NCBI RefSeq assembly: GCF_013403915.1
Contig: NZ_JABFDI010000008.1
Span: 113,274-177,273 of the forward strand
DNA length: 64,000 nt
Origin: Winogradskyella pacifica
GTDB lineage: Bacteria > Bacteroidota > Bacteroidia > Flavobacteriales > Flavobacteriaceae
Reading direction: 5' to 3'
Below are positions 1-10,399 of the stretch, piece by piece; positions within the stretch are counted from its first letter, which is position 1, and every line of letters starts with the position of its first letter. The notes beneath the pieces were generated by a model. That model did not search any database. It worked only from the letters and a program-made list of their open reading frames with translations, and was not told where the DNA came from. Position numbers and translations under genes: made by a program.

Positions 1-1
1 T

Positions 2-1012
2 TGGCGACAAATTGAAAGTTTTGCTGGTTATGCGTTTGCCAAAGGCCATTCTGCTTCTTATGCCGTAGAAAGTTACCAAAGTCTATTCCTAAAAGCCTAT
101 TATCCGCTGGAATATATGACAGCGACCATTAATAATTTTGGTGGATTTTACAACACAGAATTATATGTCCATGAAGCTAGAATGCACAATGGTATTATTG
201 AAGCACCATGTATTAATAAGTCGTTTACCCAAGCCGTTATAAAAGAGAAAACGATCTATTTAGGCTTTATGTTTTTACAATCCTTAGAAGCTAAAACCAT
301 AAATCGTATTCTTAATGAACGACAAGAACATGGCAAATTTGAATCGCTCGACGACTTTATAGAACGTGTATCAATCTCTATTGAACAGATTTCGATTTTA
401 ATTAAAATCAATGCCTTTCGGTTTACAGGAATTAATAAACGTGAATTGCTTTGGGAAGCCCATTTAAAAATTAGTAAAACCGTCATTAAAGAAGACGTCG
501 TTACACTGTTTAAAACCGAACGTATCAATTACAGCACACCTGAACTACCTAGTACAGACCTAGAAAACGCTTTCGATTCGATTGAATTATTAGGATTTAG
601 CCTTTGTAATCCATTTTATTTATTAAAAACACATTCGATTAGTAATTTACGCGCGAAACACCTCATACAACTAGAAAACAAACTCATTATCATTGAAGGC
701 TACTTGATTACGACCAAAAACACCAAAACGGCGAACGGAAAAATGATGCATTTTGGCACCTTTTTAGATCGTGATGGTGATTTTTTAGACACGGTTCACT
801 TCCCTCCTATTGCAGCTAAATATCCTTTTAGAGGCAAAGGCATTTATAGCATTACAGGAAAAGTAATGGTAGAATTTGATTGTGTAACGATTGAAGTTTC
901 AAAACTTGAAAGACTAGACATTATTGAAGACCCGCGTTATGCGGTAAAATCTTTGAATCCTACATTTCAGAATAAGAAAAGCTTTCAAGACCTAAAACAG
1001 GCACAAGCATAA
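2..1012 (+). CDS. dnaE: DNA polymerase III alpha subunit (DnaE-type), 3' part only
   Basis: C-terminal 336 codons of a C-family DNA polymerase; the frame is open from base 2, so the gene begins outside the window. The visible part opens with the family signature FAGYAFAKGHSASYA and continues with YYPLEYMTATINNFGGFY. A helix-hairpin-helix-like segment follows (around FRFTGINKREL), then an OB-fold-like C-terminus (around GYLITT and GKGIYSITGKV). dinB lies 361 bases downstream on the same strand. A second, error-prone DnaE next to a Y-family polymerase is a common Bacteroidota arrangement, so this is more likely the translesion DnaE than the replicative one. That last point is inference, because the diagnostic N-terminus is missing. 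Confidence 0.88.
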   Translation, partial: WRQIESFAGYAFAKGHSASYAVESYQSLFLKAYYPLEYMTATINNFGGFYNTELYVHEARMHNGIIEAPCINKSFTQAVIKEKTIYLGFMFLQSLEAKTINRILNERQEHGKFESLDDFIERVSISIEQISILIKINAFRFTGINKRELLWEAHLKISKTVIKEDVVTLFKTERINYSTPELPSTDLENAFDSIELLGFSLCNPFYLLKTHSISNLRAKHLIQLENKLIIIEGYLITTKNTKTANGKMMHFGTFLDRDGDFLDTVHFPPIAAKYPFRGKGIYSITGKVMVEFDCVTIEVSKLERLDIIEDPRYAVKSLNPTFQNKKSFQDLKQAQA

Positions 1013-1060
1013 AGATTAAAACCTACTTATCACTACGGGTGACTTATGAGGCACGAGTAA

Positions 1061-1105
1061 ATTGTATCGAGAAGCATTTATTAATCAAAAGGTTCTCGAT
1101 ACAAT
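1061..1105. repeat. Inverted repeat of the TATCGAGAA family
   Basis: ATTGTATCGAGAA (1061-1073) and its exact reverse complement TTCTCGATACAAT (1093-1105) enclose 19 bases. A related sequence, with cacgagaaaatcgtatcgagaa, lies at about 13509-13530. Sequences of this kind are scattered between genes in flavobacterial chromosomes. Their function is unknown to me. Confidence 0.6.
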
Positions 1106-1188
1106 AATTTTTTCCGCTTTAGCTCCAAAAATCGCCACTCGACCTGACGTGAACTACGCTTTTATAATAAAATTGTTAGTTGGATTTC

Positions 1189-1340
1189 ACACCCCTAAAG
1201 TCCCCTCAAGGGGACAGTCTCACTGTTGCGAATAAAAAAATCTAAAAGATTTTTTTATTAATTGTCCCCTTGAGGATTATCGAAATAAAAAGCGAATGCT
1301 TTTGTTGAAGATACCGAGCGAAGCTCATTAGGGGTGTTTT
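1189..1340. repeat. Dispersed repeat, GTCCCCTTGAGG family, copy 1 (with inverted partial copy)
   Basis: An inverted partial copy (1189-1215, CACCCCTAAAGTCCCC then CTCAAGGGGACA) faces a full copy (1262-1338) that starts GTCCCCTTGAGG, carries a small hairpin (AAAAGC GAAT GCTTTT), then ACCGAGCGAAGCTCATTAGGGGTGT. Between them is a perfect 13-bp hairpin, AATAAAAAAATCT (1231-1243) with AGATTTTTTTATT (1247-1259). The same outer sequence recurs at about 10 and 13.2-13.4 kb. Confidence 0.75.
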
Positions 1341-1373
1341 TAAATCTCACAGGAAAGAAAACCCAAATTAAAA

Positions 1374-2591
1374 ATGAACAAAAACCGCAACATCGTACAC
1401 ATGGATTTAGACACGTTCTTTGTATCGTGCGAAAGACATACCGATAGTAGCCTTAACGGAAAACCGATTCTTATTGGAGGCACAAGCGACAGAGGTGTGG
1501 TGGCATCTTGTAGTTACGAAGCTCGAAAATTCGGCATTCATTCTGCGATGCCAATGCGTATGGCAAAACAGCTTTGTCCTGAAGCTATTATACTTAGAGG
1601 AAACTCTGGTGTATACACCAAATTTTCAAACGCTGTTACCGATGTGATTAAAGAAAGCGTACCGCTTTATGAAAAAACATCAATAGATGAATTTTACATC
1701 GATCTTACCGGAATGGATAAATTTTTCGGTTGCCACAAACTCGCTTCCGAATTACGTCAGAAAATCATCAAAGAAACTGGCTTACCTATTTCCTTTGGCT
1801 TATCACTTAACAAAACGGTTTCTAAAATTGCCACAGGAGAAGCCAAACCCAATAACGAGATTCGGATTCTTTCTGGTACCGAAAAACCATTTTTGGCTCC
1901 ACTTTCGGTTAAAAAGATACCTATGGTTGGTAATGTCACTTACAAAGCTTTGTGTGATTTGGGTGTAAAACGCATTCATACCATACAAGAAATGCCCATG
2001 GAACTCATGCATAAAGTATTAGGTAAAAACGGTCTTGTTATTTGGAAAAAAGCCAATGGCATAGACAATTCTCCTGTAGTACAGTACCACGAGCGTAAAT
2101 CTATTTCTACAGAGCGTACGTTTAATCAAGACACTACAGATGTTACCAAACTTAAAGGGATGGTGGTTGCTATGACAGAAAATTTAGCCTACCAATTACG
2201 TCGTGGTCATAAGTTAACGGCTTGCGTCACGTTTAAGATTCGGTATTCCGATTTTCAGACGTACACGCAACAACAACGTATTCCCTATAGCGCCATGGAT
2301 CATATGCTTATTCCTGTGGTATTAGATTTATTCAAAAAACTATACCATCGCAGACTTTTGGTGAGATTGATTGGCGTAAAGTTTAGTCATTTGGTAGAAG
2401 GAGGCCATCAAATAAATCTGTTTGAAGACAATGAAATGCACCTCAACCTCAGCAAAGCCATGGATAAAATGCGCGAACGTTATGGCGACAGAGCTGTAAT
2501 GAGTGCTGCTGGTATGGAAGCAAAAACCATTAGTCGTTTTAACCCGTTTAATGGCGAACCTCCTCCGCTATTGCCGAATCGACGTCGCTAG
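1374..2591 (+). CDS. dinB: DNA polymerase IV (Y-family translesion polymerase)
   Basis: 405 residues, about the usual length for DinB. Catalytic carboxylates are visible in HMDLDTFFVSCE near the N-terminus and in TSIDEFYIDLTG around residue 103. The palm and fingers are complete, a helix-hairpin-helix thumb follows (IPMVGNVTYKALCDLGV), and the little-finger domain lies around residues 240-360. It copies past damaged bases at low fidelity and probably acts with the DnaE encoded just upstream. The ATG lies directly downstream of a repeat element. Family assignment is secure; the partnership with DnaE is inferred from position. Confidence 0.96.
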   Translation: MNKNRNIVHMDLDTFFVSCERHTDSSLNGKPILIGGTSDRGVVASCSYEARKFGIHSAMPMRMAKQLCPEAIILRGNSGVYTKFSNAVTDVIKESVPLYEKTSIDEFYIDLTGMDKFFGCHKLASELRQKIIKETGLPISFGLSLNKTVSKIATGEAKPNNEIRILSGTEKPFLAPLSVKKIPMVGNVTYKALCDLGVKRIHTIQEMPMELMHKVLGKNGLVIWKKANGIDNSPVVQYHERKSISTERTFNQDTTDVTKLKGMVVAMTENLAYQLRRGHKLTACVTFKIRYSDFQTYTQQQRIPYSAMDHMLIPVVLDLFKKLYHRRLLVRLIGVKFSHLVEGGHQINLFEDNEMHLNLSKAMDKMRERYGDRAVMSAAGMEAKTISRFNPFNGEPPPLLPNRRR

Positions 2592-2679
2592 AAATTACAA
2601 CCTCTCAGGTGACAAAAATTCGAAAAACAAAACATATGAACGAGAAATTGTATTTTTATAACATACGAGAATTAAAACG

Positions 2680-2901
2680 ATGGATTTAGAAGCAAGAAAA
2701 CAAAAGTTTATACAACAGCTATTTGAAGTCAATGAAACACTTTTAGATAAATTAGAATACGTCCTAAAAAATGGATTACAAAATTCTGAAAGAATTACTT
2801 TAGAGGACTATAATAAAGAGATAGATGAAGCAATTGAAGATATCGAAAAAGGAGAATTTTACACCCAAAACGAGGCTAAGAAAATAGCTGATCAATGGTA
2901 A
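2680..2901 (+). CDS. Putative antitoxin of a ParE/RelE-type module
   Basis: Small acidic protein of 73 residues, rich in Glu, Lys and Asp, predicted mostly helical. The segment EDYNKEIDEAIEDIEKGEFYTQNEAKKIADQW resembles the C-terminal toxin-wrapping part of antitoxins paired with RelE/ParE toxins. Its last 7 bases overlap the start of the following toxin-like gene, the usual layout for translationally coupled antitoxin-toxin pairs. I see no classical DNA-binding fold, so autoregulation is uncertain. An upstream ATG at about 2636 hits a stop after 17 codons and was not used. Confidence 0.72.
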   Translation: MDLEARKQKFIQQLFEVNETLLDKLEYVLKNGLQNSERITLEDYNKEIDEAIEDIEKGEFYTQNEAKKIADQW

Positions 2902-3188
2902 AAATTGTTTGGCGGAAATTAGCATTATTGCAATTAAAAGAAGCTTTCGATTATATAAAAAAAGACTCGTTGCAATCTGCTGAAAACGTAAGAAATGAAA
3001 TCTTTTCTGCAACGAACAACTTAAAATACAATCCTGAAATTCATCCTTTAGACAAGTATCGCAAAAATAACGATGGAACCTTTAGTGCTTTTGAAATTTA
3101 TTGTTACCGTATAGCCTATCAAATAAACAAATCCGAAATTAGAATACTTCGTGTTCGGCATACGAAACAAGAACCTTTAGGATATTAG
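2895..3188 (+). CDS. RelE/ParE-family toxin
   Basis: 97 residues, the usual toxin size in this superfamily. It begins MVKIVWRKLALLQLKEAFDYI, matching the family pattern of a first beta strand followed by a long helix with alternating basic residues. It ends with paired strands: YCYRIAYQINKSEIRILRVRHTKQ. The terminal arginines and histidine (RVRHTKQEP) are typical. Members either cut mRNA on the ribosome (RelE) or poison gyrase (ParE); the sequence alone does not decide which. The start overlaps the antitoxin gene by 7 bases. Confidence 0.82.
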   Translation: MVKIVWRKLALLQLKEAFDYIKKDSLQSAENVRNEIFSATNNLKYNPEIHPLDKYRKNNDGTFSAFEIYCYRIAYQINKSEIRILRVRHTKQEPLGY

Positions 3189-3219
3189 AAACCGCTAAAA
3201 CACCTAAAGTTGTCAAACC

Positions 3220-5016
3220 CTACTTACTTCCCAACCAAGCATCACGATTTGCTTTAGTCACTTCAGGTAAATCATCTAAACTTGAAATAGCATAAGACGT
3301 ATCAGCATCTAAAGTGAGTTTTACAGTGCGTTGTTTTCCGAAGCGCTCATAAATCACATCGATTGTTTGGTTAGGTCTCACAGTACCTAAAATTTTATTT
3401 AAGTCTGAAGTTTCATTGAGTTCAACACCATCGATTTTAAGTAATTTATCTCCTTTTTCGAGTCCTGCGGTATAAGCTCCAGAACCGACCATTGTATTAC
3501 TTGTAATCACTTGATTATTTAAACGCAATCCAAAAGCAGGCTGCTCCGTGTTTTGTTTTAATTGCACACCAACCGTTTTAAACAAGGTTTCAAAATCTGG
3601 CATGCCGCTTTTATAGATGTAATTGTTGAAAAAAGCATCACCAAATTCAGCACCAGCATAATCCTTTAACGTTTGCTGTAAATCCGCAATGGTATAATAG
3701 GTTTCCGTTTTTCCGTAGGTCTTCCAAACCTGTTTCATATAATCGTCTAGATTCAAGTTTTCTGTTCTAAGTGATAAATCTAAAGCCAGACCTAGCATAC
3801 TGCCATACGAATAATAGGAAATAAAAGTATTGTCGCGATTGATATCATCTACAGAACGTGCGGCATCTACAAATGGAGCTTGATAGCTCATTTCAATAGG
3901 ATTAAAAAACTGTCGTCCTGGCGAATTCCAAACGTAATTAAAAGTGCCTGTCAATCCTTTTATATAATCTTCTTGTGCTATAAGTCCGGCTCTGGTTAAG
4001 GTTAAATCATCATAGTAACTGGTAAATCCTTCAGCAAACCAAAGCTCTCCACTCATGTTGGCTTCTTCAAAATTAAAAGGTTCTAAACTTTGTGGTCGTA
4101 TACGTTCTACATTCCAGCAATGAAAAAACTCATGAGACACCGTCCCTATATTACGATCTGCTCCATCGGCTAAACTTCGCGTACTGGTGACAATGGTAGA
4201 GTTTCGATGTTCCATACCATCACCTGTGGCATTAGGAATATAACACCCTAAAAACGTGTATTCTCCGTAATCGAAGGTTGGTAATTCTCCAAAAACCGCT
4301 TTTTGTTGTAAGATTGTTTTTTTAACCTTTTCAAAATAGGCATCAAATTCAGCTGCGGTTCCATTATGGTGCAATGCAAAATTGATCTTTTGACCATCCA
4401 CCTCAAACGAACGTACCATATGGTCGCTAATTTCAGTTGGACTATCCATAAAATACTGTAAGTTTTCAGCGGAATAAGTATTCCCTTCTACGAGCTTTAA
4501 CTGCGTTGCAATTTTCCAGTTTAAGTCTTCGCGTGGTTTAAATTCAATGTTGAAAGTGTCATTCTCCAAACTCGGAGCATACATAAAGGTTGCAGGCATA
4601 TTAAGATGCGCATGGGTTTCATCAACTTGCGCATACGTACCATCACCATGGTTAGCGTATAAGGTGTAATTAACTACTATAGTGCCATCGTGATTGTTTA
4701 CGGTCCAAGAATACGGATCGGGACGTGTTGTTTCTAGCACATGGCCTTCACTATCTGTAACTTTTACGTTGTAAACATTCTTAGCAAATTCATGAATAGC
4801 ATAGCGTCCTGGTGAACTTCTGGACATTCTAAATACGGCTTCACCGGATTTTAAACCTTTAAAAGTAGCCGTGATTTCAGCTTCATGATGCACTGCATTT
4901 TCAAATGAAATGGTATAGTTTGAACTTACTGTAGTTGTTAATTCTGTTTCAGAAGTTTTGTCTTCGTTGCAATTCACTAAACATAAAAATGACAGTAATA
5001 AAATTAGGCTTCGCAT
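3220..5016 (-). CDS. M61-family metallopeptidase lipoprotein with PDZ domain
   Basis: 598 residues. A lipoprotein signal ends at Cys16 (LCLVNC), predicting an outer-membrane or periplasmic anchor. The zinc motif HEFFH lies at about residues 293-297 (SHEFFHCWNVERIRP), and the downstream glutamate region is ELWFAEGFTSYYDD. This is the layout of family M61 (glycyl aminopeptidase-like), with an N-terminal beta domain, the catalytic domain, and a C-terminal PDZ domain (about residues 485-580, around YTAGLEKGDKLLKIDGVEL). It is convergent with the toxin gene. The substrate is unknown, but a general role in peptide turnover is likely. Confidence 0.92.
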   Translation of the reverse strand: MRSLILLLSFLCLVNCNEDKTSETELTTTVSSNYTISFENAVHHEAEITATFKGLKSGEAVFRMSRSSPGRYAIHEFAKNVYNVKVTDSEGHVLETTRPDPYSWTVNNHDGTIVVNYTLYANHGDGTYAQVDETHAHLNMPATFMYAPSLENDTFNIEFKPREDLNWKIATQLKLVEGNTYSAENLQYFMDSPTEISDHMVRSFEVDGQKINFALHHNGTAAEFDAYFEKVKKTILQQKAVFGELPTFDYGEYTFLGCYIPNATGDGMEHRNSTIVTSTRSLADGADRNIGTVSHEFFHCWNVERIRPQSLEPFNFEEANMSGELWFAEGFTSYYDDLTLTRAGLIAQEDYIKGLTGTFNYVWNSPGRQFFNPIEMSYQAPFVDAARSVDDINRDNTFISYYSYGSMLGLALDLSLRTENLNLDDYMKQVWKTYGKTETYYTIADLQQTLKDYAGAEFGDAFFNNYIYKSGMPDFETLFKTVGVQLKQNTEQPAFGLRLNNQVITSNTMVGSGAYTAGLEKGDKLLKIDGVELNETSDLNKILGTVRPNQTIDVIYERFGKQRTVKLTLDADTSYAISSLDDLPEVTKANRDAWLGSK

Positions 5017-5060
5017 CTATTCAATTTTTAGACACCCAAGATACTAATTTTTAAAACCTT

Positions 5061-5267
5061 TTAATCTTCTACGTATTCTAGAATGTCACTAGGCTGACAA
5101 TTTAAAGCTTTACAAATGGCTTCTAAGGTTGAAAACCGAATGGCTTTTGCTTTTCCTGTTTTTAAAATAGAAAGGTTTGCGGTTGTGATCCCAACTAGTT
5201 CAGCGAGTTCGTTACTCTTCATGCCACGTTTGGCTAATATGATATCTAAGTTGACTATTATGGACAT
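5061..5267 (-). CDS. XRE-family helix-turn-helix regulator (YozG-like)
   Basis: A 68-residue stand-alone DNA-binding protein. The helix-turn-helix spans about residues 10-62 and includes KSNELAELVGITTANLSIL and LEAICKALNCQPSDILEYV, the typical pattern of the small YozG-like branch. It starts 2 bases after the DUF2975 gene ends, so the two form an operon. Small XRE proteins of this branch are commonly paired with a DUF2975 membrane protein. The target is unknown; autoregulation is plausible. Confidence 0.9.
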   Translation of the reverse strand: MSIIVNLDIILAKRGMKSNELAELVGITTANLSILKTGKAKAIRFSTLEAICKALNCQPSDILEYVED

Positions 5268-5269
5268 AA

Positions 5270-5779
5270 TTAAACAGTTAAATCATTCTCTTCTTTTATT
5301 GCCTTAGTATCTCTAAGCACTGTACTCATTAGCATTAAAAATAATCCCATCGCAATTATTAATAAATAGACCAATGTTTTTTCACTTAAGCCAAGTATAA
5401 CTTGCCGTTTATAAAACATATTGCCAATCTCATCAATAAACCATAAAGCTACTGAAGAAAGAATCATAAGTTTTCCAGAATTAAACATTCCACTTATAAG
5501 TTCGATATTATAAAAATCATTTTTTAATAACAATTTTGTCGCCTTTCTTAATTTCCAAAGCGCATCGACAAAAACAGCATAAACCAAAAGCTCTAAAAAG
5601 GTAAAAATATAAAGCATTCTCTCTGTTTTAAAAACTAATGCATCGTGTTTTAAACCAATCAAATCCTGTTCTATACCAAATAGAACCATTGCTAAAACAA
5701 AAATTCCCAAACCAATACCAATTAGTAAAAGGAAAATAATAACATTTAGTATCGCATAAAGTGTCTTTGCAGAATTCAT
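5270..5779 (-). CDS. DUF2975-like four-helix membrane protein
   Basis: 169 residues with four hydrophobic segments, at about 10-35, 52-72, 100-118 and 130-152, and short polar loops. Size, topology and the directly following YozG-like regulator gene match the DUF2975 family. No biochemical function is established for that family; a sensor or partner role for the adjacent regulator is inferred from co-occurrence only. The first gene of the two-gene operon. Confidence 0.82.
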   Translation of the reverse strand: MNSAKTLYAILNVIIFLLLIGIGLGIFVLAMVLFGIEQDLIGLKHDALVFKTERMLYIFTFLELLVYAVFVDALWKLRKATKLLLKNDFYNIELISGMFNSGKLMILSSVALWFIDEIGNMFYKRQVILGLSEKTLVYLLIIAMGLFLMLMSTVLRDTKAIKEENDLTV

Positions 5780-5923
5780 AATTATCGTTTTACAATAACA
5801 AATATATAAAAATTATCGATAAACAATAATTAAATATTAAGAAACGAAAAAAATTATAGTATTCAGATCTGTCCGGTTTTAAAAACCTGACAGGTCTCCA
5901 CAAGAATACAGTACCTTTACCTC

Positions 5924-6329
5924 ATGCAAGACACCTTCGTTACCATAGCCAAATTTCAATATTCAACAGAAGCCGAAATCATAAAAGGCAGATTAGAGTC
6001 TGATGGCATCCAAGTATTCCTAAAAGACAATATCACTATTGATACAGATCCCTTAGTAAGTAATGCTATTGGCGGTATAAAATTAAAAGTATTAGCTGCG
6101 GACGAAGCCAAAGCAAAAGATATTTTAAATTCCATTAAAGCCTATTCTCTAAATGATGACGGTGAAGCTATTGTCTGTCCCAATTGCGGAAAACATCGTA
6201 TTGAGCTGTATTCTACCATTACCAATTTTAAATCCTTAGTCTCTTTTCTTATTGCTTTTATTACCGGAACACTACCTTTTAGCGCGCGCTACCAATACAA
6301 ATGTGAGGATTGTAAGACGGAATTTCCCA

Positions 6330-6340
<11 letters not shown>
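5924..6340 (+). CDS. DUF2007-type signal-transducing domain protein with zinc ribbon
   Basis: 138 residues. The N-terminal 70 residues (TIAKFQYSTEAEIIKGRLESDGI, then GGIKLKVLAADEAKAKDIL) match the small ferredoxin-like DUF2007 domain. The C-terminal half has two Cys pairs, CPNC and CEDC, forming a probable zinc ribbon with a hydrophobic stretch between them (LVSFLIAFITGTLPF). A TACCTTTA sequence at 5912-5919, close to the promoter form TAnnTTTG, lies just before the ATG. The function is unknown. Its 3' end overlaps the end of the convergent MocR gene by 11 bases. Confidence 0.8.
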
Positions 6341-7813
<1,473 letters not shown>

Positions 7814-7826
<13 letters not shown>

Positions 7827-7858
7827 TGTTTTAAAACTGGACTACTTTAATCGTCCGG
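7814..7858. promoter_or_regulatory. Candidate operator between MocR and TonB receptor genes
   Basis: CCGGAC (7814-7819) and GTCCGG (7853-7858) form an inverted repeat, and GGACTA occurs twice as a direct repeat (7816-7821 and 7839-7844). The right half overlaps the expected upstream promoter region of the receptor gene, whose best -7 match is GACTTTTG at 7867-7874. Mixed direct and inverted repeats are typical of MocR sites. This is inference from pattern and position. Confidence 0.4.
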
Positions 7859-7925
7859 AAAGTTACGACTTTTGCAGCGTTAAAATTAAACCACACAAAA
7901 ACAAAGTATTACAAAACATAAATAG

Positions 7926-9758
7926 ATGAAAATCATAGTCTCACTTTTTACATGCATTTTAATGGCCACTTGCCAACTTAACGCGCAAGACACACAACCC
8001 ATTATAAAAACAGATTCTTTAAAAGAGGTTATCATTACCTCAACGCGAATTGATTTACCCTTCAAAGACAATTCCCGAACCATAAACATTATTACCTCTG
8101 CAGATATTAAAAGTAGTGCTGCGGTCACCATTTCAGATGTATTACAGCAAGTTGCAGGTGTCGATATTAGACGTCGTGGCACAGGAGGAAGTCAAGCCGA
8201 TTTATTTATTAGAGGTGGTGGTTTTGATCAGACACTTTTATTAATTGATGGTATTAAAATGGACGACGCACAGACAGGACATCACACTCTAAATGCGGCT
8301 TTACCTCTAGAAGTTATTGAACGTATCGAAATCATAAAAGGACCTGCGGCACGTGTTTTTGGACAAAATGCCTTTACAGGAGCTATTAATATTGTCACAA
8401 AATCGAGTTTAGATAATTCCGTATCTGCAAATCTTGAAACCGGTTCCTTTGGTCAACTTAATGGTTCAGTAACTGTTGGAAGTGAATTAGAAAACTCAAC
8501 ACACATACTTCATGTGGGAAAAATGACGTCTGAAGGCTACCGAAACAATTCAGATTACGACAATTCTAATTATTTCCTAAAAAGTGTGTTCAATAAAAAC
8601 GCCCAAGCTATTGAAATGATTGCGACATTTTCTGAACGTAAGTTTGGTGCCGAAAATTTTTACACCACCAATCCTGCATATAATGAATACGAAGAAACGC
8701 AAAACAGCTTAATCGCATTCACCACAAAATTTCAATCTGAAAAATTCAAAATTCAACCGCGTATCTACTGGAAACGTAACCAAGATATGTTCCTTCTAAA
8801 ACGTTTTGAACCTGAATTCTTCAGAAACTTCCACCTGTCTAATAAAATTGGAGCCGAAGCTAATGCCTCATACACCTCTAAATTTGGAATTACAGGCTTT
8901 GGAATAGACCTCTCTAAAACCTATTTAAAAAGTAATAACTTAGGGAATCGTAACCGTTTTATGACCACTGTATTTTTAGAACACCGTTTTCAGTTTATCG
9001 ATAACCGTTTAGATATTACACCTGGTGTTGCCGTCACCTATTTTTCAGATTTTAAATTTAATGGATTCCCAGGATTAGATGTAGGTTTCGATATTACGAA
9101 TAACCTTAAAGCCTACGGAAACATTGGTTTTACGTATAGAATCCCCACCTATACCGATTTATATTACACGGATCCAAGAACAAACGGTAATGAAAATTTA
9201 GAACCAGAAGAAGCCTTTGCTCAAGAAATTGGTATTAAATACAATTCCCAAAGCATTAGAGCAAGTCTATCTGTTTTTAATCGTGATGCCAAAAACCTGA
9301 TTGATTTTATAAGACCAAACACTGTTGAAGAAATCTTTACAGCAACCAACATTGCAGAAGTCAATACCAAAGGCCTAGAAGTGGATGTGGCTTATAATTT
9401 TGACATGAATAGCTTCAATCAAACCTTAGCTTTTGGTTACGCCTATTTAGAAGATGATATTTTAGAGCAAAACGAAGAATTATCGCGCTATGCTTTAAAC
9501 ACCTTAAAGCATCATTACACCACGAGATTAAGCACACAATTATTTAAAAATGTGAGCCAAAGTATTGTTTACAAATATGCCGAACGCACCACAGGACAAA
9601 CCTATAACGTTTGGGATGCATCAATTATGTTACAATTAAAACAAGTAGAATTATCCATAACAGCAAGCAACATTTTTGATGCCGACTATATCGAATCCGG
9701 TTTTACACCAATGCCACCAAGCAACATATTATTTGGTATGCGTTACAAATTCCTTTGA
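7926..9758 (+). CDS. TonB-dependent outer-membrane receptor (BtuB-sized, no N-terminal extension)
   Basis: 610 residues with signal peptide (cleavage near CQLNAQ). A TonB-box-like segment EVIITSTRI is followed directly by the plug (about 45-170: ISDVLQQVAGVDIRRRG, LIDGIKMDDAQTGHH, VFGQNAFTGAINIVTKSS), then a 22-strand barrel ending in RYKFL. There is no carboxypeptidase-regulatory-like domain before the plug and no SusD partner, so it is a small-ligand receptor rather than a SusC type. Length is like the cobalamin receptor BtuB, but I see no cobalamin riboswitch upstream and leave the substrate open. Divergent from the MocR gene, which probably regulates it. Confidence 0.93.
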   Translation: MKIIVSLFTCILMATCQLNAQDTQPIIKTDSLKEVIITSTRIDLPFKDNSRTINIITSADIKSSAAVTISDVLQQVAGVDIRRRGTGGSQADLFIRGGGFDQTLLLIDGIKMDDAQTGHHTLNAALPLEVIERIEIIKGPAARVFGQNAFTGAINIVTKSSLDNSVSANLETGSFGQLNGSVTVGSELENSTHILHVGKMTSEGYRNNSDYDNSNYFLKSVFNKNAQAIEMIATFSERKFGAENFYTTNPAYNEYEETQNSLIAFTTKFQSEKFKIQPRIYWKRNQDMFLLKRFEPEFFRNFHLSNKIGAEANASYTSKFGITGFGIDLSKTYLKSNNLGNRNRFMTTVFLEHRFQFIDNRLDITPGVAVTYFSDFKFNGFPGLDVGFDITNNLKAYGNIGFTYRIPTYTDLYYTDPRTNGNENLEPEEAFAQEIGIKYNSQSIRASLSVFNRDAKNLIDFIRPNTVEEIFTATNIAEVNTKGLEVDVAYNFDMNSFNQTLAFGYAYLEDDILEQNEELSRYALNTLKHHYTTRLSTQLFKNVSQSIVYKYAERTTGQTYNVWDASIMLQLKQVELSITASNIFDADYIESGFTPMPPSNILFGMRYKFL

Positions 9759-9803
9759 AAAAAGGAATCTCATAAATTGAAACTAAATGCCCATCACAAC
9801 TAT

Positions 9804-9832
9804 CCTGCAAGGTCTTTTTTCGACCTTGTAGG
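9804..9832. repeat. Hairpin CCTGCAAGGTC / GACCTTGTAGG
   Basis: An 11-bp stem (9804-9814 with 9822-9832, one G-T wobble) around a T-rich 7-base loop, 45 bases after the receptor stop codon. It could help end transcription or stabilise the 3' end, but there is no U-tract after the stem, so it is not a standard intrinsic terminator. Confidence 0.5.
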
Positions 9833-9990
9833 TATAAAAATAACCACGAACCAAAATCTGCGAAAATCTTAAAGAATCTGCGGGACACCAATAAAAACCA
9901 AATCATAATCAAAAAAACCAAAGCTATTTGTAGGGTTGCCCCCTTCAGTATTAGCAAGAAACAAAATAGATCATTAGCACTAATTTTCAT

Positions 9991-10090
9991 CTAAACTAAA
10001 ATGTCTAATCTGTAGATTGTCCCCTTGAGGGGACTTTAGGGGTGTTTAACGTTTATTAAAGCTACCAAGCGCAGCTCACTAGAGGCGTTG
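9991..10090 (+). repeat. Dispersed repeat, GTCCCCTTGAGG family, copy 2
   Basis: Reads AAACTAAAATGTCTAAT, then TGTAGATTGTCCCC, then TTGAGGGGACTTTAGGGGTG, then GCTACCAAGCGCAGCTCACTAGAGG. The left flank (AAACTAAAATGTCTAAT...TGTAGATTGTCCCC) is shared with the copy at 13335. GTCCCCTTGAGGGGAC by itself forms a hairpin. This copy lacks the A/T-rich inner hairpin of the other copies. Confidence 0.75.
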
Positions 10091-10399
10091 AGGTGTAATT
10101 AAAAAATATTCCCCAAATTTTTTGTAACAAAATGCCTCCATCCACTACCTATATCTTGAAAGTGGTCCAAATCTCAAAACTTTTTTGAGGCTCAAAATAG
10201 TATAAAAACGACCGTACTTCAATAACCATCAAAATACAATTAGTATTCCAAGCTTGAATTAGTATAATTCAAACGCGGCCTAAAACTGAGACTTCAAACG
10301 TCTGTCTGCTGGTTAAATTTGGGTCGACTAACTTTCACAAAAAATTGCATACTATTACAATGGTCGTATATTTAGTAACTCAAATTTAAACGGCATCTT

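Larger units (their letters stand above)
1013..1373. other. Intergenic region filled with repeat elements
   Basis: 361 bases between dnaE and dinB with no credible gene. It holds a perfect 13-bp inverted repeat at 1061-1105 and a complex copy of the window's GTCCCCTTGAGG repeat family at 1189-1340. No clear TAnnTTTG promoter for dinB was found. The repeats sit between two genes that are often co-transcribed, so they may separate or modulate the pair. Confidence 0.7.
9759..10399. other. Intergenic region with a hairpin and one dispersed-repeat copy
   Basis: 641 bases without a supported gene. The left part has a long hairpin at 9804-9832, and the middle has copy 2 of the GTCCCCTTGAGG repeat (9991-10090). 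The right part, about 10100-10399, holds no recognisable coding or repeat structure; it ends with the leader of the NfeD gene, where no perfect TAnnTTTG match was found. Confidence 0.6.

Noticed and set aside
7926..9758. Naming the TonB receptor BtuB
   Set aside because: Length fits, but no cobalamin riboswitch or transport genes are nearby.
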